Of a DNA stretch of 64,000 nt, positions 46,432 to 58,884 are shown piece by piece. Numbering within the stretch: the stretch's first letter is position 1; every line of letters starts with the position of its first letter. The position numbers were made by a program, and so were the translations under genes. Origin of the DNA: Lotus japonicus (taxonomy: Eukaryota > Streptophyta > Magnoliopsida > Fabales > Fabaceae); contig NC_080046.1 of the NCBI RefSeq assembly GCF_012489685.1, positions 44,107,176 through 44,171,175 on the forward strand. Reading direction: 5' to 3'. Under the pieces are notes generated by a model that saw nothing but the letters and a program-made list of their open reading frames with translations, was not told where the DNA came from and made no database searches.

Positions 46432-48995
46432 ACTCTCGCTGGTGGAAAGATATACTAATCACGTGCTATGCAGAACCGGAGAGCTGCTGGTTTGATAAAG
46501 GGCTGACGAAAAGGCTAGGGAATGGGAATAATACCAGATTCTAGGAAGAGAGATGGACTGGACAATTTACATTAAGGGACAGATTTCCATGACTTTATTT
46601 ACTGTCAAACCAAGCGAACTTGAGTATAAGGGACGTGGGGGAATGGGGCGGAGGTAATTGGAGCTGGAAGTTTGATTGGCGTCGAACGCTGCTACCACGA
46701 GAGGAGGAGAAGGTTTCAGAGCTCACCTCTGTGCTGCAACCGGTAAATCTAATTAAGGACAGAAATGATGCCTGGATTTGGGAACCATGCAACACTGCTG
46801 GGAATTACACAGTTAGCTCAGCATTCTCTTTAATTCAAGGCTTAAAAGCACTTTTGGTCCCCCACGAATGTCTATTGTGCAAAAGTAGTCCCTAACCTTT
46901 AAAAATAACACTCTTAGTCCCAAACGTTACCCTCCGTCAACAATTTTGGTCCTTCCGTCAATTTTTAACGTTTTTCTCCTACGTGGCACATTTTAATTGA
47001 TGTGGCACACATTCATCAGGGACTAAAAATGCTATTTTTATAAAGTTTTTCAACATCTTCAAACATCTTCATCCTTAACATATTCACCACCTTCATCTTC
47101 ATTCTCTCCCTTCTTCAACCACACAAACTGAACTAGACCTGTCCTCATTCAGCCACCACCACCATCATAAGAGAGCTCGCTGCCAGGAAAGAGAGAGAAA
47201 GAGATCAGAGACGCAACAGAGCCTGGATCTGGGTTTACCTTGAGTGGGTCTGGGTTTTGCCTTCAGTAGATCGACGATGGACGCAGATCGAAGCCAAAAC
47301 GCGTTGGATAGTGTTTTTGGTCCTCCTCCCCTTCGTCTACTTCCACATGGCATCCTCTGCCCGCACTGTTGCACGAGTTGGAGAAGAGAATGGGTTTTCA
47401 GATTGGGTTTCCATGGCTAGATCTAAAAAACGAGAGTGAAGATTGAAGCCCAGGAGACCGAAGCCAAACCGAACCCAGCATATCGAAGCCACCACCATGC
47501 TTGTGTCGTAGATTTCACCGTCAAGCCGCCAAGGTCGTCGTTGGGGTCGTATTCCGCCACCGTTGCCTAAGATTGAGTCTTATTTCATCACATTGCATAA
47601 TAAAAAATTTGGCACGCTTTTTAGCCTTGGTAAGCAAATCATTGTCCACAACCATGTCCTTGTTCAAACACTTGTCACTAAATCTTGTCCTGGAAGAAAA
47701 AAATTGCGAGACTGAAGTTCAATTTAAATTAGGTGATCGAAAAATTAGACTGAATGAGAATCACATGCATGTTGAATCCAATTGAAAATGTTACAGAGAA
47801 GGTACCTGCGAGTGGTAATGGAAGATGGAAATGCATCGAAAGGGATGATTTGCTTTCTCTTTGTGGGTGGAAGATGATTTGCTGCCACTGGAATTGTTGA
47901 AAATGTATGCTTTTTTATTTTATTTTGGGCTTGTTTGTACTGGGTACGGAAGAATGTAGATGAAGACTATGGGATGAAAAATGATGATTTTTTTTTTCTA
48001 GATTTTCTGGAGAAAATGATGAAGATGATGAAGGGATATTTGAAGATAATGAATTTTTCTGGGTTTTTCAGAAAACGTTAGTTTTTGGACTGAAAATGGA
48101 AAAGGGACCAAGAATGTTGACGGAGGGTAACGTCTGGGACTAAGAATGCTATTTTTAAAGATTATGGACTACTTTTGCACAATAGGCATTCGTGGCGGAC
48201 CAAAAATGCTTTTAAGCCTTAATTCAAGGATTGGAGCTTGAGGAACCTATCTCGGTATTTGTAACCTTGTGGCAGGGTGCTGCACCCTCGAATGTAGTTG
48301 CGTTTGGTTGGAGGGTCTTATGGGGAAGGCTGCAAACGAAGGTGAGCTTGAGAAGAAGAAGAGCCCTCCCGAACGATGCCTCTGTGTTGTGCGCGCTCTG
48401 CTCAAATGAAGACGAAACCTTGGAACACCTTCTGTTCTCTTGCCCTGTATCTTGCAGCGTGTGGAAGACCAGCTATAAGTGGCTGGGAATATCGACCGCT
48501 CTCCCTCACGATTGCTGGCAGCATTTTCTCCTACATGGGGCAGAACTGAAAGCATCAAAACAGAGGAAAGGTATGATTTCGATTTGGCTTGCGATCACGT
48601 GGTCGATTTGGCTGGGAAGAAACAAGATTATCTTTGACAATCTGCAAATGGATACTGGAAAAATTGTTGAATTAGCACAGCAAAGGGCCTGGACCTGGTT
48701 GAGAGCAAAAACTCCAAGTTTCCATTGTTCATTCTATGAGTGGCTTGTGCATCCTACCTACTGTCTAAACACTCTGTGATTTTGGTGTCCCCTCCTCCTC
48801 CGCTGGGATCGAGTGAAGTTGTTGGTTGCCTCGTGTTGGCTGTGTATTTTCTTACTTTTTGTTTCCCTCGAGTCACGACAGCAGCGGACTTTTGCCAAAG
48901 CTGAGTTGTGCACTCTTGTTGTATTTCTGGTTTGAGGAGCTACTTGCTCCTCTTACTCACTTATTATTTATACTAAACTAGCTTACCAAAAAAAA
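46432..48995 (+). pseudogene. 5'-truncated L1 LINE, interrupted by a Mutator-like element
   Basis: 46432-46838 and 48219-48779 together encode the C-terminal third of an L1 ORF2. They start at WWKDIL and include a zf-RVT region with CALCSNEDETLEHLLFSC, collinear with the last 270 residues of the nearby intact LINE but clearly diverged. An in-frame TAG near 46542 breaks the first part. The right part stays open to its natural TGA at 48779. A 3' UTR and an A-run (48988-48995) follow. The insertion 46839-48218 splits the frame. This is an ordinary dead-on-arrival 5'-truncated copy. Confidence 0.88.
46839..48218. mobile_element. Non-autonomous Mutator-like element with long TIRs (2)
   Basis: Begins GGCTTAAAAGCACTTTTGG; the right end is its inverted complement over about 110 bp. 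The 9-bp target duplication TTAATTCAA is at 46830-46838 and 48219-48227. It sits inside the LINE fragment, so it is younger than that fragment. The outer 25 bases resemble element (1) at 40967, so both belong to related families. The interior, including ORFs near 47257-47785, is not recognised. Confidence 0.9.
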
Positions 48996-49007
48996 GTATC
49001 AGTTATG

Positions 49008-49650
49008 GAATTTTATAAGACACGGAAATTTTTTATCAGATTTATAAAATATATAAATAAGTTTTATTATTATTTTTTATCAATTAAAGTTTGTGAATTT
49101 AACATTAAATTTAATATGAATGCCGCAATAAATTTTCTACTAACCCTTTCACATACACTTTGTTATTTTTTTTGGTTTTTAGTTAAATATTATTTAACCC
49201 TAAAATATTAGAAACCCAAATCCACAGGAGATGCATAGGACATATATTATTTTAGATTTATAAAATATATAAATATTCAACTAAGGACAACATATGCATT
49301 GTGATTCTGATTTAATTAAACTATTGAATTAAATTATACTAATGAGAATTTTATCATGATTTTCTTGGCATTAAATTTATTACAACAAAAGTAGTTGTAA
49401 CTCTTTTACTCCTTCCATAAAAAAACTCTCTTACTCCACGTGATTATTGTATGAAAAAAATCAATTAAAAAATTCAAAATAATTTTTCAAATTATACTAA
49501 TTATTGTCTTCTATTTTTTCTCATATTTGAGGAACTCCATCGTGTAAATCATAATTTCAAGTCCCATTCTCAATGTAATCATTCTATTTGTAAAAAATAT
49601 TAATATAATCATTACTTACTCAAATTTTATTTGTTCATATATAATATTTC
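49008..49650. other. AT-rich Helitron interior
   Basis: No gene. Words such as GGAATTTTATAAGACA and TAACATTAAATTTAATATGAATGCC resemble the subterminal units at 59.3-59.96 kb and sequence near 45.05 kb, so this is probably the same degenerate Helitron repeat. Confidence 0.4.
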
Positions 49651-49655
49651 ATATG

Positions 49656-52600
49656 TGTAACACCCCGATTTCGGTGGTGCCACTTTAGTGACTTTAAATC
49701 AATAGTGCGGAAAATGCGTAAATATTTTTTTTTTTCGTTTTCTTTTCAAATATAAGACTTAACATAATGAAGACTCAACCCAAAGATAATAAACATAAAG
49801 TGATTGGAGATAGTGCCCGCAGGCGAATAAGTTCATCCCATGGTCAGAGCCATGAGTTTTATGAATACAGTTTTCAAGAAGATAAGTCAGCCCCAAATGG
49901 GAAATGACAATCAGAGTTGTGAAAACAATCCCCCCATATAATACACTCCTAACATCGACCCTCATCCGATCATGCATGAAGTCCGGGTCCACGTCGAAGG
50001 CTCAGTAGCAGTCATTGTGCTCAGGATCCTCCCCGAACGACGAACCATCTTGAATCAGTCCGCCATAGACATCTGACAAAGGGCGTTTGTCCGCCAAAGC
50101 ACACACAGAAGACGCGAGGGTCAACTCCAAAGAATTATGTAAATAATACCACCAATAGATATAGATAAGAGAATAGCCACTTAGGCTTATAGCTAGGGAT
50201 AACATCCTAGGGTTGTATATTTCACAATGAATATAAACGCAGTAATAACAGATAACATGCATCAAATAGGATTAACAATTATCAATCACACTCAACAACT
50301 AAGTCAGTATGCATGTTGCATGAAATGCAAATGACGGTTAACCCAGTTAACCAAATGCATTCCGGAAACGGATGGACATCAACGGATCAATCCTAGCACC
50401 AGCAACGGTGGGACCATTTCCGCCCGCGTGCCTCTTACACCACACAAAGGCAGCCAGATCTGCTACTAAGAGTCACCTAACAGCGCTCTTACGCGGAAAT
50501 CCAGGTCTTATGACCATTTTGGAATCCACCGAGGTCCGGTATCACGCCGTGTATTAACCTCCTATGTATGCATGAGTGCAATGTGATTAGCCAAACAACG
50601 TCTCCGACCTCACTCGACACGTCGCCACGTGTTCTAGCTAACTTAATGTCTCTATAAAGAATACCCTAAGGTAAAATTCGATTCTGCGACAAAATACAAT
50701 AATCATAAAATGAGTGCAACCACTCACGATAACTCTTCGAGTCATCAATGCTCTCACGAAGTCTCACGCTTCAGTGGAGTCTCACACATTCACAAAGTCT
50801 CACGCTTCAGTGAAGTTTTATGCTTTCACGGGGTCTCACGCCCCAGTGAATTTACACACTTGCACGAAGTCTCACGCTTCAGTGAAGTTCCATGCTATTC
50901 ACGAGGTCTCACGCCTCAGTGAAGATCCATGCTTTCCACAAGGTCTCCGCCTCAGTGGAGTATCCCGCATTCACAAGGTCTCACGCCTCAGTGAAGCTTC
51001 ATGCTGTTCACGAGGTCTCACGCCTCAGTGAAGATCCATGCTTTCCACAAGGTCTCACGCCTCAGTGGAGTATCACGCATTCACAAGGTCTCACGCCTCA
51101 GTGAAGCTTCTCGGCACATCCCTTGGATGGCTAAACAAACTGCTCCCAGAGCGAATGAGTATCAACATACTCAGAACTCACAATCTTTCTCAACCCTTGG
51201 ATCCGACGACACTTCTCGCTTTCCACAACTAAGATTCAATCCTCAACTTGCATTCGAGATTGTTATCATTATTTAAAGGTTTAGAGGTTGTTTAATGTCT
51301 TATGAATTTTCCTTATAAAATAATATCCTTTTAGTCTTATCGCAAATCTTATGAGTCTTCAACATCCACCAAAATCCCAATTAACTCCCCGAGAATGTCT
51401 CGATCCGTCCTAACCATAACAAGGCCCGAACTCCGTTCGTCCCGTCAAACTTTCTCAAACTCTCAAAATAAAATCGGCATGACTTGCCCGTTATTCTCAC
51501 TCTTCAGTATCACAAATATAAGTGGAATAATATAGTTAAATCAGCGCAATCCAATAAGCATAAACAGCATATTCCAACACATCCTAAATTAACCATTTAG
51601 CACATAACATGTGAATCATTTAGCACACAATATCAAGGCATCATGAAATCAACAAGCTCGGCCGAAGCCTCAGAAATCATTTCAGACATTTAGCAATTAA
51701 GTGCATAACACATAAATCAAGTCGAATTCGTCGACACCTAAAACATTATCTAGTAATTCAGAGAGTAGCCCTCACCTTAGCCAATTTCCATACTAAGGTG
51801 CAACTCCGATCCGATTACATCTTTATTTGCATATGTTGGCTCGATTCCTCCCATTGTGTAGCTTCGATGCAAGGTGCTTCCGTTCATCATACGAAAATCA
51901 AGTTTCTGAAACTTGTCGGCGAAGAGTCGCCAGACAAAGTTGCGGCTCACGGGGTTGACGGAGGAACTGTCGCCGGAGACATAAAGGAAGGTTGTTCCTT
52001 CATCCTTTCGCGGCCAGAAACTCAACGGCGCTGTCCGTTTCCCCAAAGAGTCGACGGTTTGCCCAGAAAGTTCAGCCGAAGGTCGACGGTGGTTGTCGGG
52101 GTCATCGAATAAAATGACCCAAATACGAAATTGAAGATAGGGTTTTGCTCTCCTCGCGGCAAGGATCGTCGCAGTACACTCCGTTTTTCCATTGGTCGGC
52201 GGAGTTGACCGGAAAAAGCTCCCGAAGGCGGCAACGGCGGCGGTTGACGGCGACGAAACGGCGATCCGGAATATGGGTTTTGTTGTGGACGTCGCAAGGG
52301 TTCTAACGGTACTAACCTTGCTGTGAACAGAGGTCCGATGACACTAGAATCGAAGATTACGGCGTCGGCGACGTCGGTTTCGCCTCGTTCTGCTCACGGT
52401 GGCTTCGTGAGGGGGAGGACGTGGTGGCTTGCACGTGGTGGGTTAGTGACGGTGGTGGCTTGTTGCAATGGAAAGGAAACAACATGAAAGTAGGAAAGAA
52501 AGAAAGAAGAAACATGTGTGCGTGGGCAGCAAGGAGGAAAATGGTGATGAGAAGATTGATGATGTGCGTGGGTGCTGTAGCTTTTGGAAAATAGGCAGAA

Positions 52601-53989
52601 GAAGAAGTAGAAAGAAAAGGAGGAGGGACATAATATATATAGAAGAAGAAGTAGGAAATGGGTCAAGGAAGAAAAATGAAGAAAAAAGTGTAATGAGAGA
52701 GAGAGATGTCGACGGAGTGAGTGAGGGAGGATAAGGAGGTTTAGATATTTAGGAAAGATATTTGTAAACTGGTATAAATTGATTTAGACACTGAAGAATT
52801 TAGCTCACAAGTTAAGAGAAAAATATATAATGGATATATAACTATATTAAAAATTATGAGGAACTTTATGAAATAGTAAAATATAAATTATGATCACTTT
52901 GAGCAAATTAAAATGATCCATTAACCAAGAAATGAGTAGATATATATCAAAGATCGGATAAGGATGAATAGATATTTATCAAAGATTGGATAAGGATGAA
53001 CAGATATTTTGTAAAGATATTTTCAAAAGATATTTTGTAAACCGGTACAGATTTGTTTAGATATCGGAGGATTTAGCTCATAGAGTTAAGATAAAAATAT
53101 GAGTGATTTCCGATTCTTCCTACTGATTCCAATGTATTCTAGACACGATATTCTCCCCGCTGAATCTTCTAATTCTTCAAAGAAATATCGGTATGATTTT
53201 TGGTTTTCGAGGCTTGTTTTTAATGCTATATATAGAGGTTGGCAAAACGCGGGAAAATGAAAGTTTCGCGAATCTGATTTTTCCGGCTTCATTCTCCGTG
53301 AATTCTAAGATAGGTTTTGGCGACATAAATCCAAAACTCAACAGAGGTTTCCTTGTATTTTAGGTGGCTAATGCAAAGTCGGTGTAAAAACTATTTTACC
53401 CGATAAGTTACTTTTTACATCGAATGTCGGAATAGAAAACTTCCTTCTGAAGAAAGATTGAAATCATCAAGAGAAATGAGTGTACGCGTGTGAAATCTTC
53501 ATTTGATGTTCCGAATAGAAAAAGTCTTCATTGTCGGTTGATTTTAGGGTTTTGAAATACCAGGGTTTCAGTTTCGGCAAACTTCCGAGGGTTGGAATCG
53601 GACGTTCGTAGATTCTAGGGTTTCGCCTCGAAACGATGGTTATATATGGAATAAGAGAAGTTCTAACATTTCCCTGAAGATTTTTGGACTAAATTCCTAC
53701 AGTGTTCCAAGGGTGGAACATCTTTGGAAATTTTATTCCTATAGTGTTCCAAGGGTGGAACATAGTCTGATTTCCTAAGGTTCTTGTCCTTGGTTTTAAA
53801 ACGAATATTAGTCGTGCTATAACTTAGATCGACTTCGATACAATCCTTTGACTTTTCCTGAACTTTCTCCTTCATAAATTTATTTCATTTGGTAGACTCT
53901 TGTTCAGGTTTCCCTTCACGATACATCAAGCCTAATCGTAAATGGAAATCTCTTCCACTTATTCTAAGCTTAAAAACTTGGGTCTTACA
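49656..53989 (-). repeat. 3' LTR of the Tekay-like element
   Basis: 4334 bp, with the same layout as the other LTR. On the minus strand it starts TGTAAGACCC and ends GGGGTGTTACA. A TATA-like CTATATATAG lies at 53226-53235. ORFs repeated in both LTRs (for example near 49759-50265 and 52022-52734) have no recognisable protein and are probably not genes. Confidence 0.93.
50750..51110. repeat. Minisatellite inside the 3' LTR
   Basis: About ten degenerate units of roughly 36 bp carry the core TCTCACGCCTCAGTGAAG or TCTCACGCTTCAGTGAAG. The core includes the near-palindrome CACGCCTCAGTG. Neighbouring pairs of units repeat as blocks near 50910-51000 and 51010-51105, indicating recent internal duplication. 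Open frames through the array are compositional. Confidence 0.88.
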
Positions 53990-54001
53990 TTACTACCCTC
54001 C
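53990..54001 (-). other. Polypurine tract of the Tekay-like element
   Basis: GGAGGGTAGTAA on the minus strand abuts the 3' LTR, preceded by the conserved TTCGAGGACGAAACTTTC word. It is the plus-strand primer site. Confidence 0.85.
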
Positions 54002-54330
54002 AAAAAGAAAGTTTCGTCCTCGAAACTTAAGATTCAGTAAAAACTCCGGATATTATCTCTTGATCTTTTCCTCCAATTCTCATACAGCACCGTCCGTGTC
54101 TTTGTTCCAAATAACTTTTACTAAAGCACTCTGCTTTCCCCTCGATTGTTTCACTCTTCTAGTCCCAATGTTGACCGACGGCGTCTCAACAGACATATCA
54201 TCTTCAATTTTCCGAGATTTAACTACAATCGTAAATGCTAACACCACTAAATCTCTTATTCGGTTGCAGTCCAAAAGACAATGATAGTGGGACAACCAAT
54301 CCATTCCTAGGATAACATCTAGGTTCTGTT
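54002..54330 (-). pseudogene. Residual gag-pol: protease end joined to chromodomain-like end
   Basis: On the minus strand the frame reads LDVILGMDWLSHYHCLLDC, the conserved end of Ty3/Gypsy protease. After about 30 residues it reads RRVKQSRGKQSALVKVIWNK, which matches the C-terminal chromodomain-type tail of the same polyprotein. Everything between (RT, RNase H, integrase) is gone, so one internal deletion of several kilobases is implied. In-frame TGA and TAA codons near 54078 and 54053 break the tail. Gag is also missing or reduced to non-coding sequence up to the primer site. Confidence 0.82.
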
Positions 54331-54512
54331 AAGTCAATCAAACAGTTAGTACTCATCATGAGATAGCATCTAACATGCTATACAATATGATTAAGCAATA
54401 ACTCCAATCAATTCTAAGCGAAAAATCGCTTGCAGACAATCAATTTTCACTCTTTGCAGAGTCACACAACCTAGCACAGAAGACCTATTCCCCAACAACT
54501 CCCGAAAGACTC

Positions 54513-54530
54513 GACCGTGCTCTGATACCA
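54513..54530 (-). other. Primer-binding site, initiator tRNA-Met type
   Basis: TGGTATCAGAGCACGGTC on the minus strand, three bases from the 5' LTR. TGGTATCAGAGC is the standard plant initiator-Met primer-binding site. Confidence 0.95.
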
Positions 54531-54533
54531 CAT

Positions 54534-57500
54534 TGTAACACCCCGATTTCGGTGGTGCCACTTTAGTGACTTTAAATCAATAGTGCGGAAAATGCGTAAA
54601 TATTTTTTTTTTTTTTCGTTTTCTTTTCAAATATAAGACTTAACATAATGAAGACTCAACCCAAAGATAATAAACATAAAGTGATTGGAGATAGTGCCCG
54701 CAGGCGAATAAGTTCATCCCATGGTCAGAGCCATGAGTTTTATGAATACAGTTTTCAAGAAGATAAGTCAGCCCCAAATGGGAAATGACAATCAGAGTTG
54801 TGAAAACAATCCCCCCATATAATACACTCCTAACATCGACCCTCATCCGATCATGCATGAAGTCCGGGTCCACGTCGAAGGCTCAGTAGCAGTCATTGTG
54901 CTCAGGATCCTCCCCGAACGACGAACCATCTTGAATCAGTCCGCCATAGACATCTGACAAAGGGCGTTTGTCCGCCAAAGCACACACAGAAGACGCGAGG
55001 GTCAACTCCAAAGAATTATGTAAATAATACCACCAATAGATATAGATAAGAGAATAGCCACTTAGGCTTATAGCTAGGGATAACATCCTAGGGTTGTATA
55101 TTTCACAATGAATATAAACGCAGTAATAACAGATAGCATGCATCAAATAGGATTAACAATTATCAATCACACTCAACAACTAAGTCAGTATGCATGTTGC
55201 ATGAAATGCAAATGACGGTTAACCCAGTTAACCAAATGCATTCCGGAAACAGATGGACATCAACGGATCAATCCTAGCACCAGCAACGGTGGGACCATTT
55301 CCGCCCGCGTGCCTCTTTCACCACACAAAGGCAGCCAGATCTGCTACTAAGAGTCACCTAACAGCGCTCTTACGCGGAAATCCAGGTCTTATGACCATTT
55401 TGGAATCCACCGAGGTCCGGTATCACGCCGTGTATTAACCTCCTATGTATGCATGAGTGCAATGTGATTAGCCAAACAACGTCTCCGACCTCACTCGACA
55501 CGTCGCCACGTGTTCTAGCTAACTTAATGTCTCTATAAAGAATACCCTAAGGTAAAAGTCGATTCTGCGACAAAATACAATAATCATAAAATGAGTGCAA
55601 CCACTCACGATAACTCTTCGAGTCATCAATGCTCTCACGAAGTCTCACGCTTCAGTGGAGTCTCACACATTCACAAAGTCTCACGCTTCAGTGAAGTTTT
55701 ATGCTTTCACGGGGTCTCACGCCCCAGTGAATTTACACACTTGCACGAAGTCTCACGCTTCAGTGAAGTTCCATGCTATTCACGAGGTCTCACGCCTCAG
55801 TGAAGATCCATGCTTTCCACAAGGTCTCACGCCTCAGTGGAGTATCCCGCATTCACAAGGTCTCACGCCTCAATGAAGCTTCATGCTGTTCACGAGGTCT
55901 CACGCCTCAGTGAAGATCCATGCTTTCCACAAGGTCTCACGCCTCAGTGGAGTATCACGCATTCACAAGGTCTCACGCCTCAGTGAAGCTTCTCGGCACA
56001 TCCCTTGGATGGCTAAACAAACTGCTCCCAGAGCGAATGAGTATCAACATACTCAGAACTCACAATCTTTCTCAACCCTTGGATCCGACGACACTTCTCG
56101 CTTTCCACAACTAAGATTCAATCCTCAACTTGCATTCGAGATTGTTATCATTATTTAAAGGTTTAGAGGTTGTTTAATGTCTTATGAATTTTCCTTATAA
56201 AATAATATCCTTTTAGTCTTATCGCAAATCTTATGAGTCTTCAACATCCACCAAAATCCCAATTAACTCCCCGAGAATGTCTCGATCCGTCATAACCATA
56301 ACAAGGCCCGAACTCCGTTCGTCCCGTCAAACTTTCTCAAACTCTCAAAATAAAATCGGCATGACTTGCCCGTTATTCTCACTCTTCAGTATCACAAATA
56401 TAAGTGGAATAATATAGTTAAATCAGCGCAATCCAATAAGCATAAACAGCATATTCCAACACATCCTAAATTAACCATTTAGCACATAACATGTGAATCA
56501 TTTAGCACACAATATCAATGCATCATGAAATCAACAAGCTCGGCCGAAGCCTCAGAAATCATTTCAGACATTTAGCAATTAAGTGCATAACACATAAATC
56601 AAGTCGAATTCGTCGACACCTAAAACATTATCTAGTAATTCAGAGAGTAGCCCTCACCTTAGCCAATTTCCATACTAAGGTGCAACTCCGATCCGATTAC
56701 ATCTTTATTTGCATATGTTGGCTCGATTCCTCCCATTGTGTAGCTTCGATGCAAGGTGCTTCCGTTCATCGTACGAAAATCAAGTTTCTGAAACTTGTCG
56801 GCGAAGAGTCGCCAGACAAAGTTGCGGCTCACGGGGTTGACGGAGGAACTGTCGCCGGAGACATAAAGGAAGGTTGTTCCTTCATCCTTTCGCGGCCAGA
56901 AACTCAACGGCGCTGTCCGTTTCCCCAAAGAGTCGACGGCTTGCCCAGAAAGTTCAGCCGAAGGTCGACGGTGGTTGTCGGGGTCATCGAATAAAATGAC
57001 CCAAATACGAAATTGAAGATAGGGTTTTTCTCTCCTCGCGGCAAGGATCGTCGCAGTACACTCCGTTTTTTCATTGGTCGGCGGAGTTGACCGGAAAAAG
57101 CTCCCGAAGGCGGCAACGGCGGCGGTTGACGGCGATGGAACGGCGATCCGGAATATGGGTTTTGTTGTGGACGTCGCAAGGGTTATAACGGTACTAACCT
57201 TGCTGTGAACAGAGGTCCGATGACACTAGAATCGAAGATCGAAGATTACGGCGTCGGCGACGTCGGTTTCGCTTCGTTCTGCTCACGGTGGCTTCGTGAG
57301 GGGGAGGACGTGGTGGCTTGCACGTGGTGGGTTAGTGACGGTGGTGGCTTGTTGCAATGGAAAGGAAACAACATGAAAGTAGGAAAGAAAGAAAGAAGAA
57401 ACATGTGTGCGTGGGCAGCAAGGAGGAAAATGGTGATGAGAAGATTGATGATGTGCGTGGGTGCTGCAGCTTTTGGAAAATAGGCAGAAGAAGAAGTAGA

Positions 57501-58879
57501 AAGAAAAGGAGGAGGGACATAATATATATAGAAGAAGAAGTAGGAAATGGGTCAAGGAAGAAAAATGAAGAAAAAAGTGTAATGAGAGAGAGAGATGTCG
57601 ACAGAGTGAGTGAGGGAGGATAAGGAGGTTTAGATATTTAGGAAAGATATTTGTAAACTGGTATAAATTGATTTAGACACTGAAGAATTTAGCTCACAAA
57701 GTTAAGAGAAAAATATATAATGGATATATAACTATACTAAAAATTATGAGGAACTTTATGAAATAGTAAAATATAAATTATGATCACTTTGAGCAAATTA
57801 AAATGATCCATTAACCAAGAAATGAGTAGATATATATCAAAGATCGGATAAGGATGAATAGATATTTATCAAAGATTGGATAAGGATGAACAGATATTTT
57901 GTAAAGATATTTTCAAAAGATATTTTGTAAACCGGTACAGATTTGTTTAGATATCGGAGGATTTAGCTCATAGAGTTAAGATAAAAATATGAGTGATTTC
58001 CGATTCTTCCTACTGATTCCAATGTATTCTAGACACGATATTCTCCCCGCTGAATCTTCTAATTCTTCAAAGAAATATCGGTATGATTTTTGGTTTTCGA
58101 GGCTTGTTTTTAATGCTATATATAGAGGTTGGCAAAACGCGGGAAAATGAAAGTTTCGCGAATCTGATTTTTCCGGCTTCATTCTTCGTGAATTCTAAGA
58201 TAGGTTTTGGCGACATAAATCCAAAACTCAACAGAGGTTTCGTTGTATTTTAGGTGGCTAATGCAAAGTCGGTGTAAAAACTATTTTACCCGATAAGTTA
58301 CTTTTTACATCGAATGTCGGAATAGAAAACTTCCTTCTGAAGAAAGATTGAAATCATCAAGAGAAATGGGTGTACGCGTGTGGAATCTTCATTTGATGTT
58401 CCGAATAGAAAAAGTCTTCATTGTCGGTTGATTTTAGGGTTTTGAAATACCAGGGTTTCAGTTTCGGCAAACTTCCGAGGGTTGGAATCGGACGTTCGTA
58501 GATTCTAGGGTTTCGCCTCGAAACGATGGTTATATATGGAATAAGAGAAGTTCTAACATTTCTCTGAAGATTTTTGGACTAAATTCCTACAGTGTTCCAA
58601 GGGTGGAACATCTTTGGAAATTTTATTCCTATAGTGTTCCAAGGGTAGAACATAGTCTGATTTCCTAAGGTTCTTGTCCTTGGTTTTAAAACGAATATTA
58701 GTCGTGCTATAACTTAGATCGACTTCGATACAATCCTTTGACTTTTCCTGAACTTTCTCCTTCATAAATTTATTTCATTTGGTAGACTCTTGTTCAGGTT
58801 TCCCTTCACGATACATCAAGCCTAATCGTAAATGGAAATCTCTTCCACTTATTCTAAGCTTAAAAACTTGGGTCTTACA
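54534..58879 (-). repeat. 5' LTR of the Tekay-like element
   Basis: 4346 bp, paired with 49656-53989. Differences seen include about two dozen substitutions, a 7-bp duplication (GATCGAA near 57237), a 2-bp difference in the minisatellite and poly-T length. It would contain the promoter for the genomic RNA. Confidence 0.93.
55631..55992. repeat. Minisatellite inside the 5' LTR
   Basis: This corresponds to 50750-51110 with the same unit order. It keeps the AC that is missing from one unit of the other copy (near 50946). Confidence 0.88.
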
Positions 58880-58884
58880 ATATG

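Larger units (their letters stand above)
49656..58879 (-). mobile_element. Tekay-like Ty3/Gypsy element with 4.3-kb LTRs and internal deletion
   Basis: Two near-identical copies of 4334 and 4346 bp (49656-53989 and 54534-58879) flank only 544 bp. The outer ends are TGTAACACCCC and GGTCTTACA. The 5-bp target duplication ATATG lies at 49651-49655 and 58880-58884. The interior has an initiator-Met tRNA primer site, a protease end, a chromodomain-like end and a polypurine tract, in the right order for the minus strand. Large LTRs and the TTCGAGGACGAAACTTTC motif before the polypurine tract suit the Tekay/Del lineage. By eye the LTRs are about 99.4% identical, so insertion is recent. It has no RT or integrase and could only move with helper proteins. 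Confidence 0.92.

Noticed and set aside
50750..51110. CRISPR-like array
   Set aside because: Units are degenerate, contiguous and lie in a plant LTR. There are no regular unique spacers and the genome is eukaryotic.
52022..52734. Basic and Ser/Phe-rich ORFs conserved in both Tekay LTRs
   Set aside because: LTR pairs are near-identical regardless of coding. The ORFs overlap on both strands and have biased composition.
49656..58879. A 4.9-kb tandem segmental duplication
   Set aside because: The copies begin TG, end CA, have ATATG duplications outside and a primer site and polypurine tract between them, so they are LTRs of one element.
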